Shown here one piece after another: positions 52,434 to 62,600 of a DNA stretch of 64,000 nucleotides (its first letter is position 1; every line of letters begins with the position of its first letter). The translations under genes and the position numbers were made by a program. The stretch covers positions 1 through 64,000 of the forward strand of contig JAIEQM010000063.1 of assembly GCA_019747705.1 (NCBI GenBank), read 5' to 3'. Origin of the DNA: Chitinophagaceae bacterium (GTDB lineage: Bacteria; Bacteroidota; Bacteroidia; Chitinophagales; Chitinophagaceae). The notes below the pieces were generated by a model. That model saw only the letters and a program-made list of their open reading frames with translations. It was not told the origin of the DNA and did no database searches.

Positions 52434-53618
52434 TTATTTTGAAGCTTTTACTTCTTTTACTGCTGCAGAATCTTTTACCACAGCGCTTGAATCTTTTGCG
52501 GGTGCGGCTGATTCTGTAAACAAATCACCCTGCTTTTCTTTGGGATTGGGCGGATTGGTTCCTTTTAACGTGCGGATATAACTTGCGAGTAATGCAATTT
52601 GTTTGGGTGAATAATCATCCTTCCAGCTTTTCATTCCTTTTTCAACCACGCCATATTTAATGGTTTTAAAAATATCTTTGATGCTGCCGCCATGCAACCA
52701 GTAATCATCTGTTAAATTGGGGCCCACCCCCCCCTGTCCTTCTTTACCATGACAGGCAGAACATACCTGTAAAAAGATGGCTTTGCCTGCATCCAGCTGA
52801 TCTTTATCGGAAATCATTGCAACTGTATTTTCATCAATATTGTTTGCGGCCTTAGCTAAGTAGGCCTGTTTCTGTTCTTCACCTGTCTGCATGGCCATGG
52901 TATATTCTTCCCTGCTGGAAGGTGCAGAATGAGAAACATGATAACGCCACAAATAAATGGCAGCGAAAAGGATACAGCCATAAAAACCATAGAGCCACCA
53001 GGCAGGTAAACGGTTATTGAGTTCACGGATGCCATCATAGTTATGACCAAGATCAATTTTCGATTCTTCAGTAATGGGGCGGAAGCTGTTGAATTTATCC
53101 CAGAATGCCTGGAATGTTTTTTCTTCTTTTGTTTCCGTTGTAACGGCAGCAACTTTTGTCTTTTCTTTTGCAATAAAGGAGCGGACAAATAAAGCCATCA
53201 CAAGTATCACCACCAACTCCACTGCAATTACTGCCAGCAGCATAAAGAAAGTAGTGCCGGATAAACCGCCAATATTCAAAGGCGCAGCAGCCGTAGTTGC
53301 CGCAGCATCCTGTGCTGAAACAATGGATGGCAACCCCAGCATCAGTAATATGGTTACTGCTTTCAAAAAGTTACCGTTATCTTTCTGCTTTTTGAAATGC
53401 CATTCAGCAGTGCCCAATACCACATTACCCATTAAAATAATGACGATGAGCAATACAAAAATGATAAGCACCATAGAAATAGCCAGCGGGTTGCTCCAAA
53501 CTGTTTCCGGCTGTGCGGGTGATGGAGCCTGCTGCGCACTGACAGATACAGATGTAATAAGCAATGCAAAACATAATGCCAGTTTATGAACCAGGGACTT
53601 TTTAAAGAGGTTGTACAT
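52434..53618 (-). CDS. ccoP: cbb3 oxidase subunit CcoP, single haem
   Basis: A 394-residue protein. It has an N-terminal signal-like segment followed by several helices (three to four in the first 150 residues). The usual CcoP N-terminal domain (NRLPAWWLYGFYGCILFAAI, near 198-217) comes next, with YDGIRELNN just before it. A single c-haem motif is seen, QVCSACHGKEG (CSACH, near 287). Proteobacterial CcoP has two. Met for the haem lies in GMKSW. The tail is Lys/Ala-rich. It transfers electrons to CcoNO. It is 23 bp after ccoQ. Confidence 0.93.
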   Translation of the reverse strand: MYNLFKKSLVHKLALCFALLITSVSVSAQQAPSPAQPETVWSNPLAISMVLIIFVLLIVIILMGNVVLGTAEWHFKKQKDNGNFLKAVTILLMLGLPSIVSAQDAAATTAAAPLNIGGLSGTTFFMLLAVIAVELVVILVMALFVRSFIAKEKTKVAAVTTETKEEKTFQAFWDKFNSFRPITEESKIDLGHNYDGIRELNNRLPAWWLYGFYGCILFAAIYLWRYHVSHSAPSSREEYTMAMQTGEEQKQAYLAKAANNIDENTVAMISDKDQLDAGKAIFLQVCSACHGKEGQGGVGPNLTDDYWLHGGSIKDIFKTIKYGVVEKGMKSWKDDYSPKQIALLASYIRTLKGTNPPNPKEKQGDLFTESAAPAKDSSAVVKDSAAVKEVKASK

Positions 53619-53641
53619 ATCGTTTGAATTTTGCAGTTAGG

Positions 53642-53800
53642 TTAATCCAGCGGAATACGGCTGATTTTTTTCATCTCATTCTTATCACTTTTCAGCACCC
53701 AAATAAATACGGCACAGAAAAAAATAAAAAATATCATGAATGACGTAAGACCGTAAATGCTTATATGGCTTATTTTTTCGAGATAGTTTACAAATTTCAT
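53642..53800 (-). CDS. ccoQ: CcoQ/FixQ-like small subunit
   Basis: A 52-residue protein read directly from the sequence, starting with ATG at 53800. The order is MKFVNYLEKISHISIYG, a membrane helix SFMIFFIFFCAVFIWVL and the basic tail KSDKNEMKKISRIPLD. The shape (one helix, small) and position between ccoNO and ccoP fit CcoQ, which stabilises the oxidase complex. The sequence itself is diverged. Confidence 0.85.
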   Translation of the reverse strand: MKFVNYLEKISHISIYGLTSFMIFFIFFCAVFIWVLKSDKNEMKKISRIPLD

Positions 53801-53811
53801 AATGCTGTATT

Positions 53812-55944
53812 TTATTGGTTGGAGGCAGTGGTTACTCTTTGTTTTTCAAGCTTAATGTCTTTGCCCAGGCGCTGCAGGTAAGCAATGAGGGCAATGATTT
53901 CTTTGTTAGCCGGGGTTGTAATTTTATCAACCTTAAGGTTGATGCGTATGCCATTGGCCTGTGTCATTAAATCCCGGTTGGCAACCGCATCATATCCCTT
54001 TGCATAAGGAACGCCCAATGTTTGCATCGCTCTGATTTTTGCCGGTGTAATGGAAGTGTCTAAATCATTTTCATACAACCAGGGATACCTGGGCATTACA
54101 GAACCCGGGCTCATTACAGATGGTTCAATCAGGTGATTGTAATGCCAGCTGTCAGGATATTTTCCACCCAGCCTTGCCAAATCGGGCCCGGTGCGTTTGC
54201 TTCCCCATTGAAACGGGTGATCATATACAAACTCACCGGCTTTTGAATATTCGCCATAACGTGCCACCTCGTCACGGAAAGGGCGAATCATTTGTGAGTG
54301 ACAGGTATAACAACCTTCACGTATATAAATATCCCTTCCCTGTAATTCAAGTGGTGTATAAGGCTGCACACTTGCAATAGTGGGAATATTTTCTTTTACC
54401 AAAAATGTGGGAATGAGTTCCAGCAATCCGCCAATAGCTACAATAATTAAACTCAGTACCAGCATCATTACCGGTTTGCGTTCAATAACACGGTGCCAGT
54501 ATTCTTTTGCAGGATTTATTTTTTCCAGTGCAGGCGCTTCAGCATCTTCATTGGCAATAAAACTTCCTTTAGCTGCTGTTTTGTATAAATTGTAAACCAT
54601 CATTACAGCCCCCGCTATGTATAATGCACCACCCAGGCTCCTGGTAATGTACATGGGTATAATGCTGGTTACGGTTTCAAGAAACTGAAATTTAATTTGT
54701 CCTTCATCCGTAAACTGTTTCCACATATCAGCCTGTGTAAAACCTGCCCAGTACATGGGAATGGCATAAATAACAATTCCAATAGTGCCCAGCCAGAAAT
54801 GATTGGTGGCAAGTTTCTTTGAATACAAACTGGTATTCCACATTTTAGGAAACAGCCAGTATAAAATACCAAAGGCCATAAAACCATTCCATCCCAGTCC
54901 GCCAATATGTACGTGGGCAATAATCCAGTCAGTATAGTGTGCAATGGCATTTACATTTTTTAAACTCAGCATCGGTCCTTCAAACGTGCTCATACCATAA
55001 CAGGTAATGGCCACTACAAAAAATTTCAGCACCGGGTCTTCACGCACTTTATCCCAGGCGCCACGCAGTGTAAACAAACCATTAAGCATACCACCCCAGC
55101 TGGGTGCAATGAGCATTACGCTGAATACAGTTCCGAGTGATTGTGCCCAATCCGGCAATGCGGTATATAATAAATGGTGCGGGCCTGCCCAGATATAAAT
55201 AAAGATCAATGCCCAAAAGTGAATGATGGATAAACGATAAGAGTACACCGGACGGTTGGCCGCTTTGGGTAAGAAGTAATACATTAACCCCAGAATAGGA
55301 GTGGTTAAGAAAAATGCAACAGCATTATGACCATACCACCACTGCACTAACGCATCCTGCACACCTGCATACCAACTGTAGCTTTTTAACCAGGAAAACG
55401 GAAGCTCTGCAGAGTTTACAATATGCAGCATAGCTACAGTAATCCATGTGGCGATGTAAAACCAGATGGCTACGTACAAATGGCTTTCCCTTCTTTTAAT
55501 GATGGTGCCAAACATATTAATACCAAACACCACCCATATTAATGTAATTAAAATATCAATGGGCCATTCCAGTTCTGCATATTCTTTACCGGTAGTGTAA
55601 CCAAAAAATAAACTGGCCGCTGCCAGTACAATAATTGATTGCCATCCCCAGAAATGAAGCTTACTCAATGCATCGCTGAACATTCTTGCTTTGCACAAAC
55701 GCTGCAATGAGTAATACACACCCATAAACATACTGTTGCCCACAAAAGCAAAAATCACGGCATTGGTGTGAATGGGGCGTAACCTTCCGAACGTGGTGCC
55801 GGGAAAGTTGAGTGATGTTTGCGGAAGATAAAACTGAAGTGCTACCCACAAACCGGCAATCATACCCACCAGGCCCCAGAGGGCTGTGGCAATGGCGAAT
55901 TTTTTTACAATACCGTTGTCATAAGAGAACTTTTCCATTTGCAT
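53812..55944 (-). CDS. ccoN: fused cbb3 oxidase subunits CcoN-CcoO
   Basis: A 710-residue fusion. The CcoN part (about 1-480) has twelve helices with the haem-copper ligands: GNSMFMGVYYSLQ (His nearby at PIHTNAVIF), WWYGHNAVAFFLTTPILGLM, and HHLL with IAHVHIGGLGWNGF. A linker helix leads to the CcoO part (about 500-710), with c-haem motif REGCYTCHSQMIRPFRDE, GSKRTGPDLARLGGKYPD and SPGSVMPRYPW. It reduces oxygen at low concentration. The fusion is known in Bacteroidota. The start could be ATG 55944 or the Met two codons later. Confidence 0.95.
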   Translation of the reverse strand: MQMEKFSYDNGIVKKFAIATALWGLVGMIAGLWVALQFYLPQTSLNFPGTTFGRLRPIHTNAVIFAFVGNSMFMGVYYSLQRLCKARMFSDALSKLHFWGWQSIIVLAAASLFFGYTTGKEYAELEWPIDILITLIWVVFGINMFGTIIKRRESHLYVAIWFYIATWITVAMLHIVNSAELPFSWLKSYSWYAGVQDALVQWWYGHNAVAFFLTTPILGLMYYFLPKAANRPVYSYRLSIIHFWALIFIYIWAGPHHLLYTALPDWAQSLGTVFSVMLIAPSWGGMLNGLFTLRGAWDKVREDPVLKFFVVAITCYGMSTFEGPMLSLKNVNAIAHYTDWIIAHVHIGGLGWNGFMAFGILYWLFPKMWNTSLYSKKLATNHFWLGTIGIVIYAIPMYWAGFTQADMWKQFTDEGQIKFQFLETVTSIIPMYITRSLGGALYIAGAVMMVYNLYKTAAKGSFIANEDAEAPALEKINPAKEYWHRVIERKPVMMLVLSLIIVAIGGLLELIPTFLVKENIPTIASVQPYTPLELQGRDIYIREGCYTCHSQMIRPFRDEVARYGEYSKAGEFVYDHPFQWGSKRTGPDLARLGGKYPDSWHYNHLIEPSVMSPGSVMPRYPWLYENDLDTSITPAKIRAMQTLGVPYAKGYDAVANRDLMTQANGIRINLKVDKITTPANKEIIALIAYLQRLGKDIKLEKQRVTTASNQ

Positions 55945-55950
55945 AGATGG

Positions 55951-56112
55951 TTAGTTTTGCTGTTGAGAATTGGAATGGTCATCAAAAAGGATCCTGCGTG
56001 GCGGAGAATAATCATCATCCATCTGCCCGTTTTTCACACTCCAGATAAAAGCGGCCAGGAAAATAACGGCAACACTGATGCTGGCGAGTAAGAGAATGAT
56101 GATGACGCTCAT
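55951..56112 (-). CDS. ccoS: cbb3 oxidase assembly protein CcoS
   Basis: A 53-residue protein read directly from the sequence (ATG 56112, TAA at 55951). It has one membrane helix (VIIILLLASISVAVIFLAAF) followed by FIWSVKNGQMDDDYSPPRRI, a very close match to CcoS. It is the first gene of the operon and ends 7 bp before ccoNO. In most related genomes the copper ATPase gene ccoI lies just upstream; here it does not. Confidence 0.9.
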   Translation of the reverse strand: MSVIIILLLASISVAVIFLAAFIWSVKNGQMDDDYSPPRRILFDDHSNSQQQN

Positions 56113-56306
56113 GTTTTTAACTTAAAAGATTGGAGCAAAACTATTTTCCGGCCCTTTGCCTTTTTGTGATGACTGTCAAAAAGGGAACTGATAGAAATCA
56201 GCGGACGGACTAAAAAAAAGAAAGCCGCCTTACGGGGCGGCTGATTCAACTGCTGATGAGAAAGTTGTTTATGGAGGGATGATAAGGAGTAATGTGTTAA
56301 TGATTG
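56113..56306. other. intergenic, likely cco operon promoter region and peptide gene terminator
   Basis: This stretch separates ccoS from the small peptide gene. It must hold the cco promoter, but no clear -7/-33 pair was found. The terminator of the peptide gene is within it (56223-56242). Confidence 0.4.
56210..56242 (-). terminator. intrinsic terminator of the small peptide gene
   Basis: On the minus strand AGCCGCC (56223-56229) and GGCGGCT (56236-56242) form a 7-bp GC stem followed by a T-rich run (TTTCTTTTTTTTT). It lies about 65 bp past the stop of the peptide gene at 56307. Confidence 0.8.
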
Positions 56307-56531
56307 TTATAATGCCGTAACCGGAATGAGTATGGAATCAAAATAAGAAAAGGTATTTTTTGACCGTTTCGTTGTATCGTTTTTGGAGAACTGCTGATTA
56401 CAGCAAGCACGCTTCTTTTCGTTATTCCTGTTTTCAACTTTCCTTGCTGCACCACGCATACGTTTTGCATCCGTAGCCATGATGAGGCTAAAGCTGAGTG
56501 CAAATGCAAGTATGAGTGTTAAAGCTTTCAT
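56307..56531 (-). CDS. small secreted peptide, unknown
   Basis: A 74-residue product. Residues 1-20 form a signal peptide (MKALTLILAFALSFSLIMAT) followed by a basic mature part (DAKRMRGAARKVENRNNEKK), a CC pair (RACCNQQFS) and a hydrophobic end. I recognise no family. Evidence that it is real: a full consensus promoter at 56551-56580, a start codon about 20 bp downstream of the -7 box, and its own terminator. It lies between the cco operon and the IS remnant. Confidence 0.6.
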   Translation of the reverse strand: MKALTLILAFALSFSLIMATDAKRMRGAARKVENRNNEKKRACCNQQFSKNDTTKRSKNTFSYFDSILIPVTAL

Positions 56532-56550
56532 CCGTTTTTATTTGATACAT

Positions 56551-56580
56551 CAAAGATAATTTCGCTGCTAACCTGCGCAA
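56551..56580 (-). promoter_or_regulatory. Bacteroidota-type promoter of the small peptide gene
   Basis: On the minus strand TATCTTTG (complement of 56551-56558) is an exact TAnnTTTG -7 box. A TTG (complement of 56578-56580) is 19 bases upstream. The box lies 19 bp before the ATG at 56531, giving a leader of about 10-15 bases. Confidence 0.65.
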
Positions 56581-56695
56581 TCACATAAATGTGTGAATTG
56601 TGTATTTTATTTATATAGGGTCTGCTGTTTATCTCTGTAACGTTTGCTGCCAGTAAGTTTTGCTTAACTTGCATTAACCAAAAGTGCAGGGAAAA

Positions 56696-58290
56696 ATGGC
56701 AAAAGCACAAAAAAGCCGTGCATCCAAAGCCCGGTATGTCAGCCCCAACCAGTTAGAACTGTTGGGTTTTGAATCACCCTTTACCAGGCATTTAGACCCG
56801 TGCAACCGTTGGGGGTCAAATTAGCCAAACAGATTCCCCGGGTTAGCCAAACAGATTCCCCGGGATAAGATGGCCCATGTTTATCAGCGGCAGTTGAATA
56901 ATTCCATTACCGGAGCCGGTGGTATTAACCCACGGGTAGCAATAGGGGCAATATTCATTAAACATATGTTCGACTTGAGTGACCGTGAAGCGGTTCAGCC
57001 GATACAGGAAAATGTTTACATGCAATATTTTATTGGCTTTTCCGGTTGTAGCTACGAACCTGTTTTCGATCCATCTTTATTTGTTGATTTGCGTAAACGC
57101 TTTGGCGCCGATCAGATAAATGAGATTAATGAAACCATAATGGGATTGGTTACCCGGGACAACAAAGAAGATAGTTCACAAAACAATAGCCCCTTTAATG
57201 ATGATTCAGGCCGGTTAAACCTGGCAACTGAATCAACAGTACAAAGCGGGCAGGAAATGAGCGTTACCCCACCTGCAAATAAAGGAGAATTGATAGTAGA
57301 TGCAACAGCCTGTCCGCAGGATATAAGCTACCCTACGGATTTGAATTTATTAAACGATGCCGGGGAGCAATCAGAAAAGTTGATAGCCATTTTATATGGT
57401 AAAATAAAGTTAGTGCATGAACAAAAAATAAAGCCCCGCACTTATCGTGAAATAGCGAGAAAGGAATATTTAAAAGTAGCCCAAAAGAAACATAAAACAA
57501 ATAAGGAGATCCGGCATGCCCTGCGCAAACAACTTAGTTATCCGCACCGCAAAATTAAATACATCCATCAGTTATTAAAACACTTTACCGCAATACCGCT
57601 AAAGAAAAAAGAGTATAAGTATTTGCTGGTAATACAAACATTGTATCAGCAGCAAAAAAATCATGTATGATAATAAAACCCATTCCATAGAACGCAGTAT
57701 TGTAAGCATACACCAACCGCATGTACGTCCGATAGTAAGAGGAAAAACGAATGCCTATGTGGAATTTGGGGCTAAAATACAAATGAGCATAATGAATGGT
57801 ATTACTTTTTTGGAAGATTGATCATGGGATGCTTTTAATGAAGGCGCCCGGTTAATAAGTACAGTAGAAAACTATAAAAGGAGATTTGGCTATTACCCCC
57901 AAAAAGTATTTGCCGGTAAAATTTATTGCAACAGGGATAACAGGGCAAAATTAAAAATACTCCACATCACCCTGGTGGCCAAGCCGCTGGGGCGGCCTTC
58001 TGCGGCAGTGGACAATCACATAAGGCCGGGGGGAACGCAATCCGATTGAAGGAAAGATTGGGCAGGCTAAAACAGCGTATGGAATGAACAGGATAAAAGC
58101 CAGGTTTCAGGATACAAGTGAATCGTGGATAGCTTCAATCGTATTGGTGCTCAACCTGATTAAATTAATCGGGAGGGCATCCCTGTCTGTTTTAATTAAA
58201 CTATATACAAAGAAAATAGCAATGGAAAATTATATTCCAATAAGCTTAAACCATAACCCCAAAAATTATAAGCGCTTTTGGATGACTTAA
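56696..58290 (+). pseudogene. IS5-like transposase, nonsense and frameshifts
   Basis: Frame 1 starts ATG 56696 (MAKAQKSRASKARYVSPNQL). It meets a TAG at 56822 created by a 24-bp insertion (two extra G near 56813 plus a 22-bp tandem duplication at 56821-56842 and 56843-56864). It then resumes in frame as LAKQIPRDKMAHVYQRQLN. This frame ends at 57670 after a frameshift in an A run. The rest follows in other frames: HVRPIVRGKTNAYVEFGAKI, NEGARLISTVENYKRRFGYYP, CNRDNRAKL, KPLGRPSAAVDNHIRPGG and MNRIKARFQDTSESW. The DDE motifs are recognisable but the product would be dead. Confidence 0.9.
56821..56864. repeat. 22-bp tandem duplication in the transposase
   Basis: TTAGCCAAACAGATTCCCCGGG type unit occurs twice back to back (56821-56842 and 56843-56864). 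The second copy is read in the original frame; the first is where the premature TAG falls. Confidence 0.95.
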
Positions 58291-58302
58291 ACAGCAGACC
58301 CT

Positions 58303-59185
58303 GATTGGTAAATATAAATGGTATTATACACTGCCGGCATTGGATTTTGAACCGGAAGTATTACAAAGAAATATTGCATTGCAGCAAAATGAACTGGAAT
58401 TAATCAAAGTGCAAAAAGAAGCAGGCCGTGCAACAGAGCTGGCCGTAAAACAATTCTCTGCGCAGCTAATGCGTACCAAAAGTTTGGAATATGAAATCGG
58501 GCAGCAAATTATTGTTGCAGAAAATCAACTGAATGTTATCACCGGTTCTTTTCCCGGCACAATTGTCCGCAGCAATTTTTCTGACCAGTTAAAATTACCT
58601 GCTGTTCTTACTGCAGGGTTGCCAAGTTCATTACTAAACCGTCGCCCTGATATTTTGTTTGCTGAGTGGCAATTGCAGGCAGCAGGCGCTGATGTAAATG
58701 CAGCAAGAGCTGCCTTTCTTCCGCAACTCACCATCACACCTTATATTGGTATGAGTGCATTTAATCCACGCCTGCTCATTTCACCCGAATCAATTGCAGT
58801 TGGTGCGCTCAGCGGTTTAATGGCGCCCGTGTTTCAACAAAAACAAATACAGGCAGCTTATCAAATTTCTCTTGCTAATAACAAAGTTGCCTACTATGAA
58901 TATGAGAAAGTGGCGCTGCGTGCGGTACAGGAAGCGGTTACTGATATGAAAGCCATTGACAACCTACGCAACTCTATTGACTTAAAAGCACAAGAAACCA
59001 ACGAACTCAAAGAAGGGTTGAAAGTGGCCGGTGATTTATACAACTCGGGCTTTGCCACTTATCTTGAAATCATCACCGCACAACGCAATGTGCTGGATGC
59101 CGAACTGCAGCAAATCATTTTAATGAACCAGATGATGCTGGCAGCAGTGGATTTGTATCGTTCATTGGGCGGGGGATGGGAGTAG
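58303..59185 (+). pseudogene. 5'-truncated outer-membrane efflux protein (TolC/NodT-like)
   Basis: The reading frame begins right at the IS right end and runs without stop to 59185. Its first residues (LIGKYKWYYTLPALDFEPEV) are already inside the TolC-type helical domain. It goes on with LLNRRPDILFAEWQLQAAGA, the hallmark of OprM/NodT-type outer-membrane factors, then AALDLYRSLGGGW-like AAVDLYRSLGGGWE at the end. About 290 of the usual ~460 residues are present. The N-terminal part and any MFP or RND genes are missing. It cannot be expressed as a normal efflux protein, since the signal peptide is gone. Confidence 0.9.
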
Positions 59186-59309
59186 TTATTATTGCCATCT
59201 TAAAGATATGATGGCAGCAAAAAGAAATATTTTATTTCTCCCTTATCGCACACGTAAATAACTAATGAGCTTGGTTACCATGTGAAAATAGAAGATGGTT
59301 TATTGGTTT

Positions 59310-59376
59310 GGGATTTCTCACTCCGCCGTAAGAGAATAATAGTTTAACTGGTCTTATGGCTTTGTTCGAAATGACG
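59310..59376 (-). repeat. intergenic repeat element, copy A (inverted)
   Basis: Read on the minus strand it starts CGTCATTTCGA and ends GAGTGAGAAATCCC, the same head and tail as copy B. It lies in the gene-free stretch after the efflux remnant. Confidence 0.65.
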
Positions 59377-59451
59377 GCGTGTTTTTTTGTGGTGGGTTAG
59401 AAAATAGTAACACGCTGCTGCTATACTTTGAAGTGAATAAGTAACAGGAGG

Positions 59452-59492
59452 CGTCATTTCGATCCCGATAGCAATCGGGAGAGAAATCTCTC
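59452..59492 (+). repeat. intergenic repeat element, copy B
   Basis: It starts CGTCATTTCGA (59452-59462), has the hairpin CCCGAT-AGCA-ATCGGG (59464-59479) and ends GAGAGAAATCTCTC. This GTCATTTCGA...GAGAAATC element is a recurrent non-coding repeat in Bacteroidota genomes. With copy A it forms an 11-bp inverted pair, 75 bp apart. Confidence 0.7.
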
Positions 59493-59623
59493 AGGAAAAA
59501 AGAATGATTGAATAAAATGAGAATGTTTAAAGCGCACTTTAAAGTTGATTGAGGTAATAAACTTAAGAAAGCTGTTTTAAAATTCTTCATGCTCTTTGTG
59601 CCTTTGAGGGAAACCTTTCAATT

Positions 59624-62600
59624 TTATTTCTTCTTTTCAAACAACAACAACCTCCCATTATTCTGTGCCGCAGCAACAGCAACCGTATTGTTAAATGCAA
59701 ACTGCACCAAACCTCTTTCATTACCGGGAATATAAATACCGCTCTCCAAAATACTTAATGATTTGAAATTGCCTTCGCCATCACCTTTCAGCAATAATCC
59801 ATTGCCCGCATCAATTCTTCCGGCAAAGGGATGCACATTAAATTCATTGCCGCTTAGTAAAATATCTACAGCGCCATCACCATTAAAATCTTGTGCAATG
59901 ATGCTGTGCACCGGACTCCATTGTGCTTCCATGGGCAATACATGAACAACAAATTCAAAATTGCCTTTGTTCTCTATCCACACAGAGTTGAACTGTGTTG
60001 CACTGATTTTAATTTCATTGCTGCGGTTGAAATTTACCATCACCGCACTTACATCAGCACGGGCAAAACTGCTGTAATCACTGAACATTTTTTTAATGGA
60101 TGGGATTTCTTCTGCAAGCTGGTCACGGTAGCCCGCAGGAAATTCCTTGCGTTTGCCATGCAATGTATCGGGCTTCCATAAAGTGAGAAAAGCATCCCAC
60201 CGCTGGTTGTTATCAAAATCATTGGCATAAACGGTAACAGGTTCAGCAATTGTTCCTCTGAAATATCCGTTGGTACCATAATTACCGGCAATAAAATCCA
60301 TATCGCCATCTTTATCTACATCAGCAGCAGTAATACAATTCCACCAGCCGGTTTCTTTTTCAAGTGATGAAGCCTGCTTTGTAAATATTCCCTTATCATT
60401 TTTGAAAATGAGGATGCTCATAAACTCACCGGTTATAATCAAATCTGCATCGCCATCTTTATCTGCATCGGCAAAAACTGCATCACGAATCATTCCAATT
60501 GCTTTCAAACCCGGAGCAACAGTATTGGTTACATCTGTAAATTTTGCTTTATCATTCCTGTAAATAAAACCGCTGCCCGGTTTGGGATATTCACCCGGCA
60601 CCATTCCTTCGCCCACAAACAAATCCTCATCACCATCTTTATCATAATCAAAATGCACAACAACTGATTTGCTTGCAAAATTTTGCGGCACGGCTGCACT
60701 GTCCATTATAAAATTGCCTTTACCGTCATTCAAATAAAACCGGTCAGCATAGCCTTTGGTTTGTTTCACCAGTTCATTACTTCCGCTGGTGATGTACAGG
60801 TCTAAATCACCATCTTTATCTGCATCAAACAATGCCATACTTCCATCATCGGTTTGCTGCACAAAATTTTTATGCAGGGGTTGTTCTTTAAATGTTTGAT
60901 TGGGTTGCTGTATAAATACAGAAGCTGCCACCGGCGATGAACCGCCAACAACAATATCTGTTAATCCATCGCCATTTACATCACCTGCTGTAATTGCGGG
61001 GCCATTAGCAGAAAGTTTATGCGGCAGTTGACGTTGCTGATTAAAATCAACAAAATCATTTTCATAATGAAAAAAGTTTAGTTGTGCAGCATTGGTAATA
61101 TTGGTAAACCAGTTATTGGTGGCCAACTGTGCCTGTGTATGGTTTCCCATTTGTGCGCCTGCCGATTGTACTACCAGCATTGTTTGGTTTACCAATACAT
61201 CTTGTAATGTTTCTCTTTTACCATCAGGCCAGTTGATAACAATGGAATCAATTTTTTGAATACTGTCAAGTCCAAAATGCAGCATATCCTGCATAGTACT
61301 CATATAACCACGGTAAGGATTGAGCTCACTCATTTGCATACCGCCTTTGTAATATAAAGTTGCTTTGGCGCCAATGCCATTGATATTACCGGTATCGCCA
61401 CGGAATTTGATATTGAGATAAGACTTTGGCGCTATTTCGTTGCTTTTGTTTTCTAAGAGTGTGGCTTCCATATTGGTATTATTGATTATCACATCCATAT
61501 CGCCGTCTTTATCAAAATCAGCATACGCAATACCGGCAGAGCAGGTGGGAAAATTCCAGCCCCAGTTATTTGTTTGATTGGTAAAGGTTAAGTCTTTATT
61601 ATTTTGAAAAATATAGTTGCTGATTTTTACTGAAGGCAATCGTTGTAACGCATCCGGTAAATTTGCCTGACCACTTTCACGGTAAGCAATAAAATCCAAA
61701 TCGGTTACATCTTTGGGCAAACCATTGGTGGTCATCAAATCTTTATAGCCATCATTGTCTGCATCCATCAGCAGGGCAGCCCAGCTCCAGTCAGTAAACG
61801 CAACACCACTGTAAAAAGCAATTTCACTAAAGATGGGAGCGCCGATGGAATCATTGCTCAACACTCTCGGACCACGGTTGAGTTGCAAGGTATTTCTTGT
61901 AGTTTGATAAGGAAAACCATATTGAGCAGAATGCAAATACCAGTTATAATCTGTTTGGTTCATCATTTTCTTTTGGCGGTAATTATCTTCCGGCATCATA
62001 TCCATTTCCACCAAATCCACAAGACCGTCATTATTAATATCAGCCGCATCATTACCCATCGCATTTAAACTGCCATGTTTAAAATATTCCTGGTTGCGGT
62101 TCGTGAATGTTCCGTTTTTATTATTTACATATAACAGGTTGCCGCTGAGATAATCATTACTTACATATATATCTTTCCAGCCATCATCATTAATATCAAC
62201 AATGTTTACACCAAGTCCGTTTCCTTCCCATGTAATACCGGCTTCTTTTGAAACATTTTTGTAAACGCCATGCTGCAGTTGCGGGTTCCATTCATTGCGA
62301 TATAAGATATCATTGGTAAAACCGCTGCCGTTGTTTCTTATTTTGCGAAACGTACCGGGGAATTCCTGGTTCAAATCATTGATTACACAGTACAAATCCA
62401 GATCGCCATCATTATCATAATCAAAAAATGCAGCCATGTGGGTGCTGGATGTATCGGCTAAACCGTATTCACCCGCCATGTTCCTGAACACAGGAATATC
62501 AGCGCCTGGTTTCATTCCCTGGTTTACATATAAAATATCTTTTTTGAGTTCAGGACTTTGCCAGGCGGCGGCGCAAACATAGATATCTAAAAGACCATCG

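Larger units (their letters stand above)
56617..58302 (+). mobile_element. decayed IS5-like insertion sequence with terminal inverted repeats
   Basis: The element is bounded by AGGGTCTGCTGTTTA (56617-56631) and its complement TAAACAGCAGACCCT (58288-58302), a perfect 15-bp match. It is 1686 bp long and encodes one IS5-like DDE transposase, now broken. No target-site duplication is apparent at the flanks (TAT at the left, GAT at the right). The right end abuts a truncated efflux gene. Confidence 0.88.
59186..59623. other. gene-free region carrying the inverted repeat pair
   Basis: About 440 bp between the efflux remnant and the VCBS gene stop. It holds the two repeat copies and nothing else that I can support. 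A 78-codon minus frame (59354-59590) runs through the repeats and is rejected. Confidence 0.5.

Noticed and set aside
59354..59590. 78-codon minus frame
   Set aside because: Formed by the inverted repeat elements and not by a gene.
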